This document shows, in pieces, positions 53,401-63,701 of a stretch of DNA of 64,000 nucleotides. Source of the DNA: Branchipolynoe longqiensis (lineage: Eukaryota > Annelida > Polychaeta > Phyllodocida > Polynoidae); assembly GCA_030323885.1 (NCBI GenBank), contig CM059186.1, forward strand, positions 21,304,998 to 21,368,997, read 5' to 3'. The notes under the pieces were generated by a model. The model made no database searches. It saw only the letters and a list, made by a program, of their open reading frames with translations, and had not been told where the DNA came from. Numbering within the stretch: position 1 is the first letter of the stretch; the number at the start of each line of letters is the position of its first letter. Made by a program: the position numbers and the translations under genes.

Positions 53401-53815
53401 ATGTTTGTAATGATAGAGACTTATAAGATTATTACTGGAGTCTATGACCATGATGTCACAACAGGTTTGTTCAACCTCAGAACAAACAGTACCACCAGAG
53501 GCCAGCGGTATAAAATCTTCAAGGAGAGGCCCAGACTTGAGGTCAGGAAGCACTCATTTTTCTTTCGAGTGACAGATCCATGGAACAGTCTCCCAGACCA
53601 AGTGGTTGACGCACCAACGGTAGAAGCATTTGAGAGAAGGCTGGACAGACATTGGAGAGGACACCCACAATTATATGACTTCAGGGCACCATTGACCCAC
53701 ATGTCTGTGCATAAAAAAGTTCCCTTTTGCCATAACGAGCTGGCATTAGAGGCCCATTAGGGCTTAGATCAGCCAGAAGAGGATCTGTAAGTTAATCTGT
53801 AAGTACTTCATATCA
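53401..53815 (+). pseudogene. Non-LTR RT C-terminus relic, copy 2
   Basis: Open to TAG at 53758-53760: MIETYKIITGVYDHDVTTGL ... KERPRLEVRKHSFFFRVTDP ... VEAFERRLDRHWRGHPQLYD. Same family as 26623-27006. The 3' sequences also match (GAGCTGGCATTAGAGGC, TAAGTTAATCTGTAAG). The upstream RT catalytic domain is absent. Confidence 0.85.
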
Positions 53816-54429
53816 CGTTAAGACTCGCCACTGGCAGTTTTATGAATTTCCTTTTCTTTTAATTAAAAAAAGAAAGATCTTATAAAAAGAGGGTCAGTGG
53901 GAAAGAGATGCACGTCTGAGAGCATAGGCGATACATAACAGCTCCAACTCCTGATGAGGCCTGATTATTATAACAACTGGAGCCCAGCAACTGATAAACA
54001 AAGCATGTTTCATAGACAATTCCCTGATTGCGTGCAGAACACACATACCAGATAATGATGTGCTTTTCGATCAAATTGTTCACCCCACGCTAACTACCCA
54101 AGGATTCCAAAGGTTGGCGTGCTTATGGACTATTACTACCTGACCATATATGGAATTGCATCGGTTCTGCCTGCAGGTATGTAGATGTAGCCTGCAGGTA
54201 ATACATCACAATTTATATATCGGTTAATCAGGTCAATTTGCTTAGCCCTCGATTCATGCCACCCAAATATGTGAATGAAGTTAACCGAAGTTATGTGTGC
54301 ACTTGCTGAAGAAATGATTAACCAAATTTGTTTCCTCTCCTCGCCCCTCTCAGTTGCTATGCTTTTCTTTTTTTACTTTATTTTGTGGGTTTTTTTTATG
54401 GCTGTTATTGTTGCTTTTTGTTGTTGCCT
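53816..54429. other. No recognised feature
   Basis: AT-rich, with T-rich runs near 54365-54420. No exon-like segment or TIR. Confidence 0.5.
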
Positions 54430-54975
54430 TTTAAAAAGAAAAATAGAAAAGAGACGCATTGAACATTGTCTAAGGCTGCCCTGTTTAAAGAAAAATAGAA
54501 AAGAGGTGCATTGAACATTGTCTAAGGCCACCCTGTTTAAAGAAAAATAGAAAAGAGGTGCATTGAACATTGTCTAAGGCCACCCTGTTTAAAGAAAAAT
54601 AGAAAAGAGGCGCCTTGAACATTGTCTAAGGCCACCCTGTTTAAAGAAAAATAGAAAAGAGGCACATTGAACATTGTCTAAGGCCACCCTGTTTAAAGAA
54701 AAATAGAAAAGATGCACATTGAACATTGTCTAAGGCCACCCTGTTTAAAGACAAATAGAAAAGAGATGCATTGAATATTGTCTAAGGCCAAACCCTGTTT
54801 AAAGAAAAATAGAAAAGAGGCACATTGAACATTGTCTAAAGCCACCCTGTTTAAAGAAAAATAGAAAGGAGGTGCATTGAACATTGTCTAAGGCCACCCT
54901 GTTTAAAGAAAAATAGAAAAGAGGCCCATTGAACATTGTCTAAGGCCACCCTGTTTAAAGAAAAATAGAAAAGAG
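54430..54975 (+). repeat. 52-bp minisatellite, about 10.5 copies
   Basis: Unit TTTAAAGAAAAATAGAAAAG + AGGTGCATTGAACATTGTCT + AAGGCCACCCTG. Copies are over 90% similar by eye, with one 2-bp insertion near 54790. Confidence 0.95.
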
Positions 54976-55133
54976 CCTGGGTATAGTAATGGTTAGCATA
55001 CTAGCCCCACAATGGCAAGAAGTGTATAATAGAATGGGGAATACAAGAACATTCATAATTTTGACCTTAGTGTTTTTGTATATTCCTTAATTGGGCTAAA
55101 TTTCTACTTCTTTCCTGTATTCTCCATCTGTGG

Positions 55134-55260
55134 TCATGGTGACCAGTCCTTGCCATATCTTAAGAGGTAGCGGACAAGTATACATTTTGTAAGTCACTTT
55201 TCGGTTGACTTGGCTGGGATTCCATCCCAGATGAGAAAACAGCGCTCTGAGTGATAGAGG
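55134..55260 (-). mobile_element. Diverged SINE-1 head fragment
   Basis: GACCAGTCCTTGCCATATCT, GACAAGTATACATTTTGTAA and GGGATTCCATCCCAGAT correspond to the head side of SINE-1. 55261-55565 has nothing else. Confidence 0.5.
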
Positions 55261-55565
55261 TCTGTGGGTGGGGAGGGAGATAAACAATCCAACTCGAAAA
55301 TCACCCAACCAGTATATTGATCATTGAAATAACAAATAAACAAACAAAAAACACACAGAAATACCACACAGTGTTTGCGCAGACTAAAATCTGGCAGCCT
55401 GGCAATTTGCTGACCTTGCATTAATTAGGTAAGTAGCTGGTAGACCCTGGCGGAACAGCAGCATCGACACATATAAATTTATACTTGTCACTTCACCCCC
55501 TTCGTCCCTCCCACCCCCCACACACACTCTGAAGGAATAATTAATTCATTCCAACTAAACAGACC

Positions 55566-56797
55566 AGACGGGGTGCCTGAATGCGTCAAGCGTTTGTCTC
55601 CCGGTTTGGTAGATCGTGGGATTCAAAACCCGAGGGTTTGAACACTGGTCGAGTCAAACCCATGACATATAAATTTATACTTGTCACTTCCTAGCCAGGA
55701 GTTGGAGTTGGAGTGTATTGAGGTATCCAACCACACTAACTATGTTATATACAGTGATTCGTTCTCTTGCCTCCTGGCTGTTGCTGGACTGAAATCGAAT
55801 CACCCCCTAGACCCAATGGGCAACGGATGGGTATGACATCCACGTGTGCTCGGTGCCTGGCCATGCCGGCATACAAGGAAACGAACGAGCTGATCGGGCT
55901 GTGAAGAAGGCCCTGAACTGTGATCTTGAACCGTGTCTGATCCCTCACTCTGATCTGAAACCACTAATAGCCACCCACATACAATCCAAATTGCAACATG
56001 AGTGGGATGAAAACATTAATAACCTTAAAGAAATTGAACCATCTGTGGGAAAACCACCACAGACTCATGCAGGAGGTCGGCGGGACCAAGTGGTCCTTAG
56101 CCACTGCTGTATTGGCCACTCGTGGCTTACACATGCTTTTCTGCTCAAGGGGGAACCTCCCCCTGGATGTATTGGGTGTCAGTCCCCGCTGACACTCAAA
56201 CACATTTGACTAAATTGCGTTGATTTTTTGGCCCTGCACCAACAATTCTACACTGCAGACAGTATGCATGACCTTTTTACTAAAGTAAAACAAGAAAACA
56301 TTTTAGCCTTTTTGAGGGAAGCTGGACTGTACCACCTCATATAGTTTACTAAATAAATTCTATCAATTATTAATAAAACTTTTCTTTTTCTATGGGAATT
56401 TGTTTCCCTTGGCCACAAATATATGATTGTAGCTTTCTAATTTAATGAGTGTCTATTGGCACATAATTGATTTTCTGCTTTTACATGTAAAAGCGATGGT
56501 TTGAACAAAAAACAAACATTTCTTGCCGTGAATATGGCCTATGCTGCCGACACGGCAATCAATCAAAATCAATCAATCAAAATCCTAGCCAGGCGCTCGG
56601 CATTATTATTAGGATGGGGCAAGGACTGGTTCGCTCAGTATCAGGGTAATTTGACTAAGTGAGATATCAGGTCATGGTGCTGGTGGCCTGGTTACCCACC
56701 GGGGCAGGACTATAAAGTCGCCATGAGTGCGCACTGTCACACGTCGGTACCCGTCCTGATAGGACCGTTGAAGTTTCCAGGACATAAATCTCCAACA
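55566..56797 (+). mobile_element. SINE-1 interrupted by a LINE copy
   Basis: The head (CAGACGGGGTGCCTGAATGC ... CACTTCCTAGCCAGG) ends at 55699. The body resumes at 56583 with TCCTAGCCAGGCGCTCGGCA. The 11-bp TCCTAGCCAGG is present on both sides of the insert. Confidence 0.9.
55700..56582 (+). pseudogene. Non-LTR retrotransposon 3' end (RNase H), copy 2
   Basis: 883 bp bounded by the 11-bp target duplication. It starts at AGTTGGAGTTGGAGTGTATT, carries frame-broken RNase H (YSDSFSCLLAVAGLKS; CSVPGHAGIQGNERADRAVK) and the C-terminal LTHAFLLKGEPPPGCIGCQS segment. TGA after LKHI is shared with copy 1. The 3' end is GTGAATATGGCCTATGCTGC with an (AATC)n tail. Confidence 0.88.
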
Positions 56798-56844
56798 AGA
56801 AGAGCAAACACCAGCGAAACGACGAGATTATTCACTCCGAGGAT

Positions 56845-57243
56845 TGGTTCATTGTTGGAGTTTTACATCTTGGGAACATCTAAGGTCGGCCTGTCCCGGT
56901 ACAAATAGTTTGTTGTTGTTGCTTGTTGGAGATTTACATCCTGGCAACATCTAAGGTCATATCAGGATAGGTACCGACTTGTGATAGTGCACACTCATGG
57001 TGACTTCATAGGACTGCCCCACTGGGAAACCAGGCCTACCGCTAGCAAAATGACCTGACACTCAGTCACATTATCCTGACACTGAGCTAACCAGTCCTTG
57101 TCATATCTTATTAATGCCAAGCACTAAGCTAGGAAGCGACAAGTATAAATTTTGTAAGTCATTACTTTTACTCGAATGGGAATTGACCACCCGATCTCCC
57201 ACGCGGGAGGCCTGCGCTCTAGCGATTCGGCCACCGCGCCCTG
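56845..57243 (-). mobile_element. SINE-1 tail scrap and full SINE-1 copy
   Basis: Scrap 56845-56888 (TTGTTGGAGTTTTACATCTT), then a full copy at 56913-57243 ending with the head complement CGATTCGGCCACCGCGCCCT. Confidence 0.85.
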
Positions 57244-58070
57244 TTCACTCTGAGGAAGACTGCGAACTGAATCCATTTGTCAGTGTCAGGTCCTCCTGTG
57301 CCATATCCCTATTGATCGATCCTCCCACCACTACCCCCCAACCATTAAGTGTAGCTGATAACCACAGCCATTAATTATATCGATCTTATCAGCAGATCCC
57401 GAGGGATACAAACAAAATAAGAAGATATAGCTTCTCAGATGATTAGCTGATAACTTGAGATTCAATGATTTCTCACTCTCAAATACAAAGGAAAGCTGAG
57501 CTCTCTATATACACAGTCCAGACTTGGTTTCTTCTCCTTCTCTCCCCTCTCTCCTCTTTACCCACCCCTCCTCCGCCCCACCTCCACCCCACTCTCCACC
57601 CACCCTCACACATTAGAAACCCACACCTGTTAACTTTGATGCTCCTGTCTCTATTAGGTCTGCAGATTGCCTTGCTGGTTGAACCTCACATATGTCACCA
57701 ACAAACAGTCCGGCGTTTGTTTTAGGTAGTTTATGGTCAGGTCGGCATATTGAAGGCTGCACATCTGCAGCACTGTATGGGCACCGCCAAAGGTGGTCCC
57801 ATGTGGCAGGGAGTTGGCTTCCAGTGGCTCATGTTTGGAGACATCAGGGACGGAGCGATGGGGTGGATGGGAGAGCTGGAGAGAAAAAGGTCACCTAAGA
57901 GCCCAACCGCAGTCCTCTAAGAGGGCGGGTGGAAAAACGAAAAGAGGCAAGAAGTGAAGGTAGGATTGTTTTGGTGGTGGGTGAGGTTATTCGTTAGTTG
58001 TCAGTGAAGATTAGTGGTTAGTTGTGGTTAGTAGTGTCAAGTCCGGCATGGGGACAATGCAGAGGCCTAC
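57244..58070. other. No recognised feature
   Basis: CT-rich at 57530-57610. A possible acceptor at 57655 (CTCTATTAG) precedes short open frames in all three phases, which gives no basis to choose one. Confidence 0.4.
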
Positions 58071-58077
58071 TATTCCT

Positions 58078-58120
58078 GCCAGGATCTATAACTCTAACAA
58101 CCAACCAATCAATCAAGCAG
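58078..58120 (+). mobile_element. SINE-1-type tail
   Basis: GCCAGGATCTATAACTCTAA CAACCAACCAATCAATC, immediately before the 8-mer array. Confidence 0.5.
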
Positions 58121-58151
58121 CCTCGTTGCAAGCCATTTCTGAACTAATGCC

Positions 58152-59723
58152 ACATAGCTAGCTGGCTTGCTGGCTTGCTGGCTTGCTGGCTTGCTGGCTT
58201 GCTGGCTTGCTGGCTTGCTGGCTTGCTGGCTTGCTGGCTTGCTGGCTTGCTGGCTTGCTGGCTTGCTGGCTTGCTGGCTTGCTGGCTTGCTGGCTTGCTG
58301 GCTTGCTGGCTTGCTGGCTTGCTGGCTTGCTGGCTTGCTGGCTTGCTGGCTTGCTGGCTTGCTGGCTTGCTGGTTGCTGGCTTGCTGGCTTGCTGGCTTG
58401 CTGGGTTGCTGGCTTGCTGGCTTGCTGGCCTGCTGGCTTGCTGGCTTGCTGGTTTGCTGGGTTGCTGGGTTGCTGGGTTGCTGGGTTGCTGGGTTGCTGG
58501 GTTGCTGGGTTGCTGGGTTGCTGGGTTGCTGGCCTGGTGGTTTGCTGGCTTGCTCTCTTGCTGGCTTGCTGGCTTGCTGGCTTGCTGGCTTGCTGGCTTG
58601 TGGCTTGCGCTGCTGGCCCGTGGCTTGTGGGCGTGGTTTGTGGTTGCTTGCTGTGGGCTTGCTGGCTTGCTGGCTTGCTGGCTTGCTGGCTTGCTGGCTT
58701 GCTGGCTTGCTGGCTTGCTGGCTTGCTGGCTTGCTGGCTTGATGGCTTGATGGCTTGATGGCTTGATGGCTTGCTGGCTTGCTGGCTTGCTGGCTTGCTG
58801 GCTTGCTGGCTTGCTGGCTTGCTGGCTTGCTGGCTTGCTGGCTTGCTGGCTTGATGGCTTGCTGGCTTGATGGCTTGCTGGCTTGCTGGCTTGCTGGCTT
58901 GCTGGCTTGCTGGCTTGCTGGCTTGCTGGCTTGCTGGCTTGCTGGCTTGCTGGCTTGCTGGCTTGCTGGTTCGCTGGCTCACTGGTTCGCTGGCATTGCT
59001 GGCTTGCTGGCTTGCTGGCTTGCTGGCTTGCTTGATTGCTGGCTTGCTTGCTGGCTGGCTGCCTGGCTTGCTGGCTGGTTGGCTGGCTTGCTGGCTTGCT
59101 TGCTGGCTGGTTTGCTGTCTGGCTTACTGGCTGCCTTGCTGGCTGGCTTGCGAGCTGGCTGGCTAGTTTTGCTGGCTTGCTAGCTGCTTGGTTGGCTGGC
59201 TTGCTAGCTGGCTGGTTTGCTTGCTGGCTGGCTTATTGACTGGCTGGCTTGCTGGCTGGCTTGTTGGCTGGCTGGCTTGGTTTTGACTGGCTTGCTGGCT
59301 GGCTTGCTGGCTGGCTGGCTGGCTTGCTGGCTGGCTTGCTTGCTGTCTTGCTTGCTTGCTGGCTTGTTTACTGGCTGGCTTGCTGGCATGCTGGCTTGCT
59401 GGCTGGCTGGCTTGGTTGTGGCTGGCTTGCTGGCTGGCTGGCTTGCTTGCTTGCTTGCTAGCTGGCTTGCTTGCTGGCTGGCTTGCTTGCTGGCTGGCTT
59501 GCTGGCTTGCTGGCTGGCTGGCTTGCTGGCTGGCTGGCTGGCTTGCTGGCTTGCTGGCTGGCTGGCTTGCTTGTTGGCTGGCTGGTTGGCTGGCTGCCTT
59601 GCTTGTGGCTGGCTTGCTGGCTGGCTGGCTTGCTGGCTGGCTTGCTTGTTTGCTGGCTGGCTTGCTGGTTGGCTGGCTGGCTTGCTTGTGGCTGGCTTGC
59701 TGGCTTGCCGGCTGGCTAGGTTG
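58152..59723 (+). repeat. (GCTTGCTG)n satellite-like array, 1.57 kb
   Basis: Nearly pure 8-mer to about 59030, with local variants (GGTTGCTG block 58440-58520, GATGGCTT blocks), then a degenerate GCTGGCTGGCTT mix to 59723. Three units make 24 bp, so long frames stay open on both strands (Ala-Ser-Lys-Pro-Ala-Ser-Gln-Gln on minus, Leu-Leu-Ala-Cys-Trp on plus). No start context or flanking exon supports coding. Confidence 0.95.
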
Positions 59724-59849
59724 AATCTATTATAATGCAGTACTTAGTTTCGGGCTCAAAATCACAGCTCCCATCCTGAAGCATATTTGCACATGCTGCA
59801 CACAAGGTGAGAAATATAAACCTTATTTAAAAAGAAAGAAATTGAACCA

Positions 59850-60220
59850 AAATGGATGGTGTGGTGGTGGGTGGTTGGTGGTGGGTGGTGGTTAGTCGGT
59901 GGTCGTTGGTGGGTGTGTGGTTTGTGGTGTATAGTGTGTGGTGTGTGGTTGGTGTGTGGTGTGTGGTGTGTGGTGTGTGGTATGTGGTGTGTGGTGTGTG
60001 GTGTGTGGTGTGTGGTGTGTGGTATGTGGTGCGTGGTGTGTGGTGTGTGGTGTGTGGTGTGTGGTGTGTGGTGTGTGGTGTGCGGTGTGTGGTGTGTGGT
60101 GTGTGGCATGTGGTGTGTGATGTGTGGTGTGTGGTGTGTGGTGGTGGGTTGGTGGGTGTGGTGGGTGGTGTGGGTTGGTGGGTGTGGTGGGTGGTGGGGG
60201 TGTGGGAAGGTGGGGTGGAT
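59850..60220 (+). repeat. (TGTGTGG)n array
   Basis: Heptamer array with TATGTGG and CGTGTGG variants. The minus strand gives His/Thr/Pro-rich frames. Confidence 0.95.
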
Positions 60221-61080
60221 CTGCGTGTGCGGTGCAGTGGGGTGTGGGTGGAGGGGATGGATGAGGGATGTTGCATCTGGGGGTGAGTCTGTGGTGGAGG
60301 AGTGGGGTGGGGTAAGGGTCGGGGGTGTGTGGAGGGTAGGGGTGTAGTGTGGATTGCAAAGATGAGGTGTGGGAGTAGAGATGGAGTATGTGGGTAGAGA
60401 GGTGGGGTGTGTGAGTAGAGGTGTATGTGTGGAGGTAGGGATGGGGTGTGTGGGATAGTGGTGGTGTGTGTGGGATAGGGGTGTGTGTGTGGAGGGTGGG
60501 GTGGGGTAGGGGTAAGGTGTGTTGGTTGAGTGGGTAGGTGTGGGAGTGTGTGTGGAGGGAGGGGGTAGTGATAGAGGTGGGGTGTGTCGGTAGGGGTGTG
60601 TGTGTGGAGGGTAGGGATGGGGTGTGTGGGATTGTGGTGGTGTGTGTGGGATAGGGGTGTGTGTGTGGAGGGTGGGGTGGGGTAGGGGTAAGGTGTGTTG
60701 GGTGAGTGGGTAGGTGTGGGAGTGTGTGTGGAGGGAGGGGGTAGTGATAGAGGTGGGGTGTGTCGGTAGGGGTGTGTGTGTGGAGGGTAGGGATGGAGTA
60801 TGTGTGGAGGGTCTGGTGGGATAGAGATGAGGTGTGTGGGTAGAGAGGTGGGGGTGGGGTGTGTGGGTAGGGGGGTGTGTGTGTGGAGGGTGGGGAGGAG
60901 GGTAGCAATAGGGAATATTGATAGGGGTGAAAGGTGTGTGAAGGGTGTCTTTGTGGTAGAAATTGGGTGTGTGGGTAGGGGTGAGCGTGTATGCACTGGA
61001 TTGGAGTGTGGGTTGGGTTAGGGTGGGTGCGCTATATGTGAGTGGGGTGTGTGTGGAGGGTGGGAGTGAGGTTGGGGTGT
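60221..61080 (+). repeat. GT-rich minisatellite with a 176-bp duplication
   Basis: Complex GTGTGTGTGGAGGGTGGGG units. A 176-bp block starting at ATAGGGGTGTGTGTGTGGAG (60475) is repeated at 60651. The 400-plus codon minus-strand frame (Pro/His/Thr) is compositional. Confidence 0.9.
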
Positions 61081-61418
61081 GTTTGTTTGTTGTTGTTTTA
61101 TATCCCAGCAACATCTAAGGTCATATCAGGATGGGTACCGACTTGTGACAGCGCACACTCATGGTGACTTTATAGTGTGGCCCCACTGGAAGACCAGGCC
61201 ACCAGCACCATGACCTGATATCCCACTCAGTCACATTATCCTGACACTGAACCAACCAGTCCTTGCCCTATCCTAATAATGTCGAGCGCCAGGCTAGGAA
61301 GCAACAAGTATACATTTTTATGTCATAGGTTTGACTCGGCCAGGGTTCGAACCTACGACCCCACGATCTACCAACACGGGAGACGGACGCTCTAACTCAT
61401 TCGGCCATCCCGTCTGGT
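61081..61418 (-). mobile_element. SINE-1 full-length copy
   Basis: Tail TTTGTTTGTTGTTGTTTTAT directly continues the GT-rich array. The head complement ends CATTCGGCCATCCCGTCTGG. Confidence 0.88.
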
Positions 61419-61734
61419 TGGTTGGGGTGTGTGTGGACGGTAGGGGTGGGGGTGGGGTGGGCTAGATGGTGTAGTTGGCCTGAAAACTCATTTGCAGAAG
61501 GATTATCGCATGATGGTGTCACCCTGGCACACAAAGGTGTGAAGGTGTGAGGTGATGCTCGGGCGGAGAGGTGGGTGTGCACAGCTGTTTGTCACCTTGT
61601 GCCGACAGCGCCATATTTTCATAACATGATGTAGCTGCACAGACTGACTTAATATTTTGTCGCATGACAGAGGACTACACTGATCCAACTAACTCCCCAC
61701 CCCGTACCCCTCTCCCCAATGCTCACAATGGCCA

Positions 61735-62275
61735 CTGCTATTAGCAGTAATAATAGCACCAGCAACATCAGTAGAACGTGCCGTAATAGCAGAACCAGTA
61801 GCACCAGCAGCACCAGCAGCACCAGTAGAACATGCAGTTATAGCAGAACCAGTAGCACCAGCAGCACCAGCAGCACCAGCAGCACCAGTAGAACATGCAG
61901 TTATAGCAGACCAGTAGCACCAGCAGCACCAGCAACACCAGTAGAACATGCAGTAATAGCAGAACCAGTAGCACCACTAGCACCAGCAGCACCAGCAGCA
62001 CCAGCAGCACCAGCAGCACCAGCAGCACCAGTAGAACATGCAGTAATAACAGAACCAGTAGCACCAGCAGCACCAGCAGCACCAGTAGAACACACAGTGA
62101 TAGCAGAACCAGTAGCACCAGCAGCACCAGCACCAGCACCAGCAGCACCAGCAGCACCAGCAGCACCAGCAGCACCAGTAGAACACACAGTGATACCAGA
62201 ACCAGTAGCACCAGCAGCACCAGCAGCACCAGCAGCACCAGCACTATCAGCACCACCAGCATCACTGGCACCAGA
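61735..62275 (+). repeat. (CAGCAC)n array with a higher-order unit
   Basis: Hexamers are punctuated by AGTAGAACATGCAGTNATAG and CAGAACCAGTAGCACC every 45-110 bp. One plus frame in the distal half reads VEHAVIAEPVAPAAPAAP repeatedly without stops. The right edge (CCAGACTATGCAGCTTTAT, 62265-62283) resembles a MITE A terminus. 61419-61734 has no recognised feature. Confidence 0.9.
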
Positions 62276-62292
62276 CTATGCAGCTTTATACC

Positions 62293-62605
62293 AGACGGGA
62301 TAACCGAATGAGTTGAGCGTCGGTCTCCCATTTTGGTGGATCGTGGGATTCGAACCCTGGTTGAGTCAAACCAATGACTTAAAAATTGATACTGTTGCTT
62401 CGTAGCCAGGTGCTCGGCATTATTAGGATAGGGCAAGGACTTGTTGGCTCAGTGTCAGGATAATGTGACTGAAGGAGATATCAGGTTATGGCGCTGGCAG
62501 CCTGATTTCCCAGTGGGGCAGCACTACAAAGTCACCATGAGTGCGCACTGTCACAAGTTGGTACCTGTCCTGATATGACATTACATGTTTCCAGGATGTA
62601 AAACT
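62293..62605 (+). mobile_element. SINE-1 full-length copy
   Basis: Head CAGACGGGATAACCGAATGA, B box GGGATTCGAACCCTGG, body to CCAGGATGTAAAACT. The tail is replaced by the next array. Confidence 0.88.
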
Positions 62606-62735
62606 GGGGTGCGGGGGTGCGGGGGTGCGGGGGTGCGGGGGTGCGGGGGTGCGGGGGTGCGGGGGTGTGGGGGTGCGGGGGTGCGGGGGTGTGGGGGTGT
62701 GGGGGTGCGGGGTTGTGGGGGTGCGCGGGGGAGTC
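62605..62735 (+). repeat. (GGGGTGCG)n array
   Basis: Sixteen 8-mers with T-for-C variants, starting exactly where the SINE tail should be. 62736-62884 has nothing recognised. Confidence 0.95.
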
Positions 62736-62884
62736 CAGCAAGCGAAAAGCACCAGCTAGTTTCATTTATAGGTATTTGAAACGCTGGCTATGGTCAGTCT
62801 GTCAAACTGAATTATTGACCCAGAACCTAGTTAACTGCCTCAGGTAGAGAACTCACAAAAATTGGCTCATAAAGTCTAAACCAG

Positions 62885-63196
62885 GGTGGTGGCCACAACT
62901 AAGGTAATATCAGGATGGGTATCGACTTGTAACAGTGGCCACTCATGGCAACATTTATAGTGCTGTACTACTGGGAAATCAGGATGCTGGCACCATGACC
63001 CGCTATCCCACTCAGTCACATTATCCTGACACTGAGCTAACCAGTGCTTGCTTTATCCTATTAATGTGGAGCGCCAAGCTAGGAAGCGGCAAGTATCAAT
63101 TTGATAAGTCATTGGTTTGACTTGACTGGGAAGCGAACTCCCGATCTCCCGCACGCGAGGCCGGTGCTCTATCGATTCGGCCACCACGCCCTGTCG
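62885..63196 (-). mobile_element. SINE-1 copy
   Basis: ACAACTAAGGTAATATCAGG through CGATTCGGCCACCACGCCCT. Confidence 0.85.
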
Positions 63197-63436
63197 CGAT
63201 GAAGGTAGATTCCTCCCTTTACACCTGCCTGTTGTTGATAGTCTACCCGCTTCGAAATAAAGGACAACTCAAAACTACTGACGGAACTGGGTCAGTGAAC
63301 CTGGAATCCAGGGGGCGCCACCTCACAAGGCAACAGCTCTTCCTGGAATGTGTGGATATAACTAATTCACTCACGAGACACACTATGATACTATTTGGAA
63401 CAGATTTATTATCTGAAACAATAAAAACTCAGTAAA
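63197..63436. other. Unassigned, with CTCF half-site
   Basis: Contains CCAGGGGGCGCCACC (63309-63323), half of a CTCF-type motif. No gene seen. Confidence 0.4.
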
Positions 63437-63608
63437 CAATATCCCACTCAGTCACATTATCCTGACACTGAGATAACCAGCCCTTGCCCTATCCTAATAA
63501 TGCTGAGCACCAGGCTAGGAAGCGACAAGTATAAATTTTTACGTCATTGGTTTGACTCGACCAGGAACCGAACTTGCAAACTCCCGATCTTCTGCTCGTG
63601 AGGCCGTG
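63437..63608 (-). mobile_element. SINE-1 head half
   Basis: AATATCCCACTCAGTCACAT through CCGATCTTCTGCTCGTGAGG. Confidence 0.8.
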
Positions 63609-63701
63609 GTGGCCGAATCGGTAGAGCACCACACCCAGAAGGTACATAAATATGTATATATATATGGTATTTGCTCACCAATCTCTTCCTTTTTCCTACC
63701 G

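Noticed and set aside
58158..58982. A 274-codon minus-strand open frame (Ala-Ser-Lys-Pro-Ala-Ser-Gln-Gln repeats).
   Set aside because: Product of the 8-bp array. Equally long frames exist in other phases and on the other strand, with no start context or flanking exon.
59762..61114. A 450-codon minus-strand Pro/His/Thr-rich frame.
   Set aside because: GT-rich minisatellite composition fused with SINE sequence. Three overlapping frames are similarly open.
58152..62735. CRISPR-like or other prokaryotic-style spaced repeats.
   Set aside because: The repeats are contiguous short-unit arrays without unique spacers, in a eukaryotic genome.
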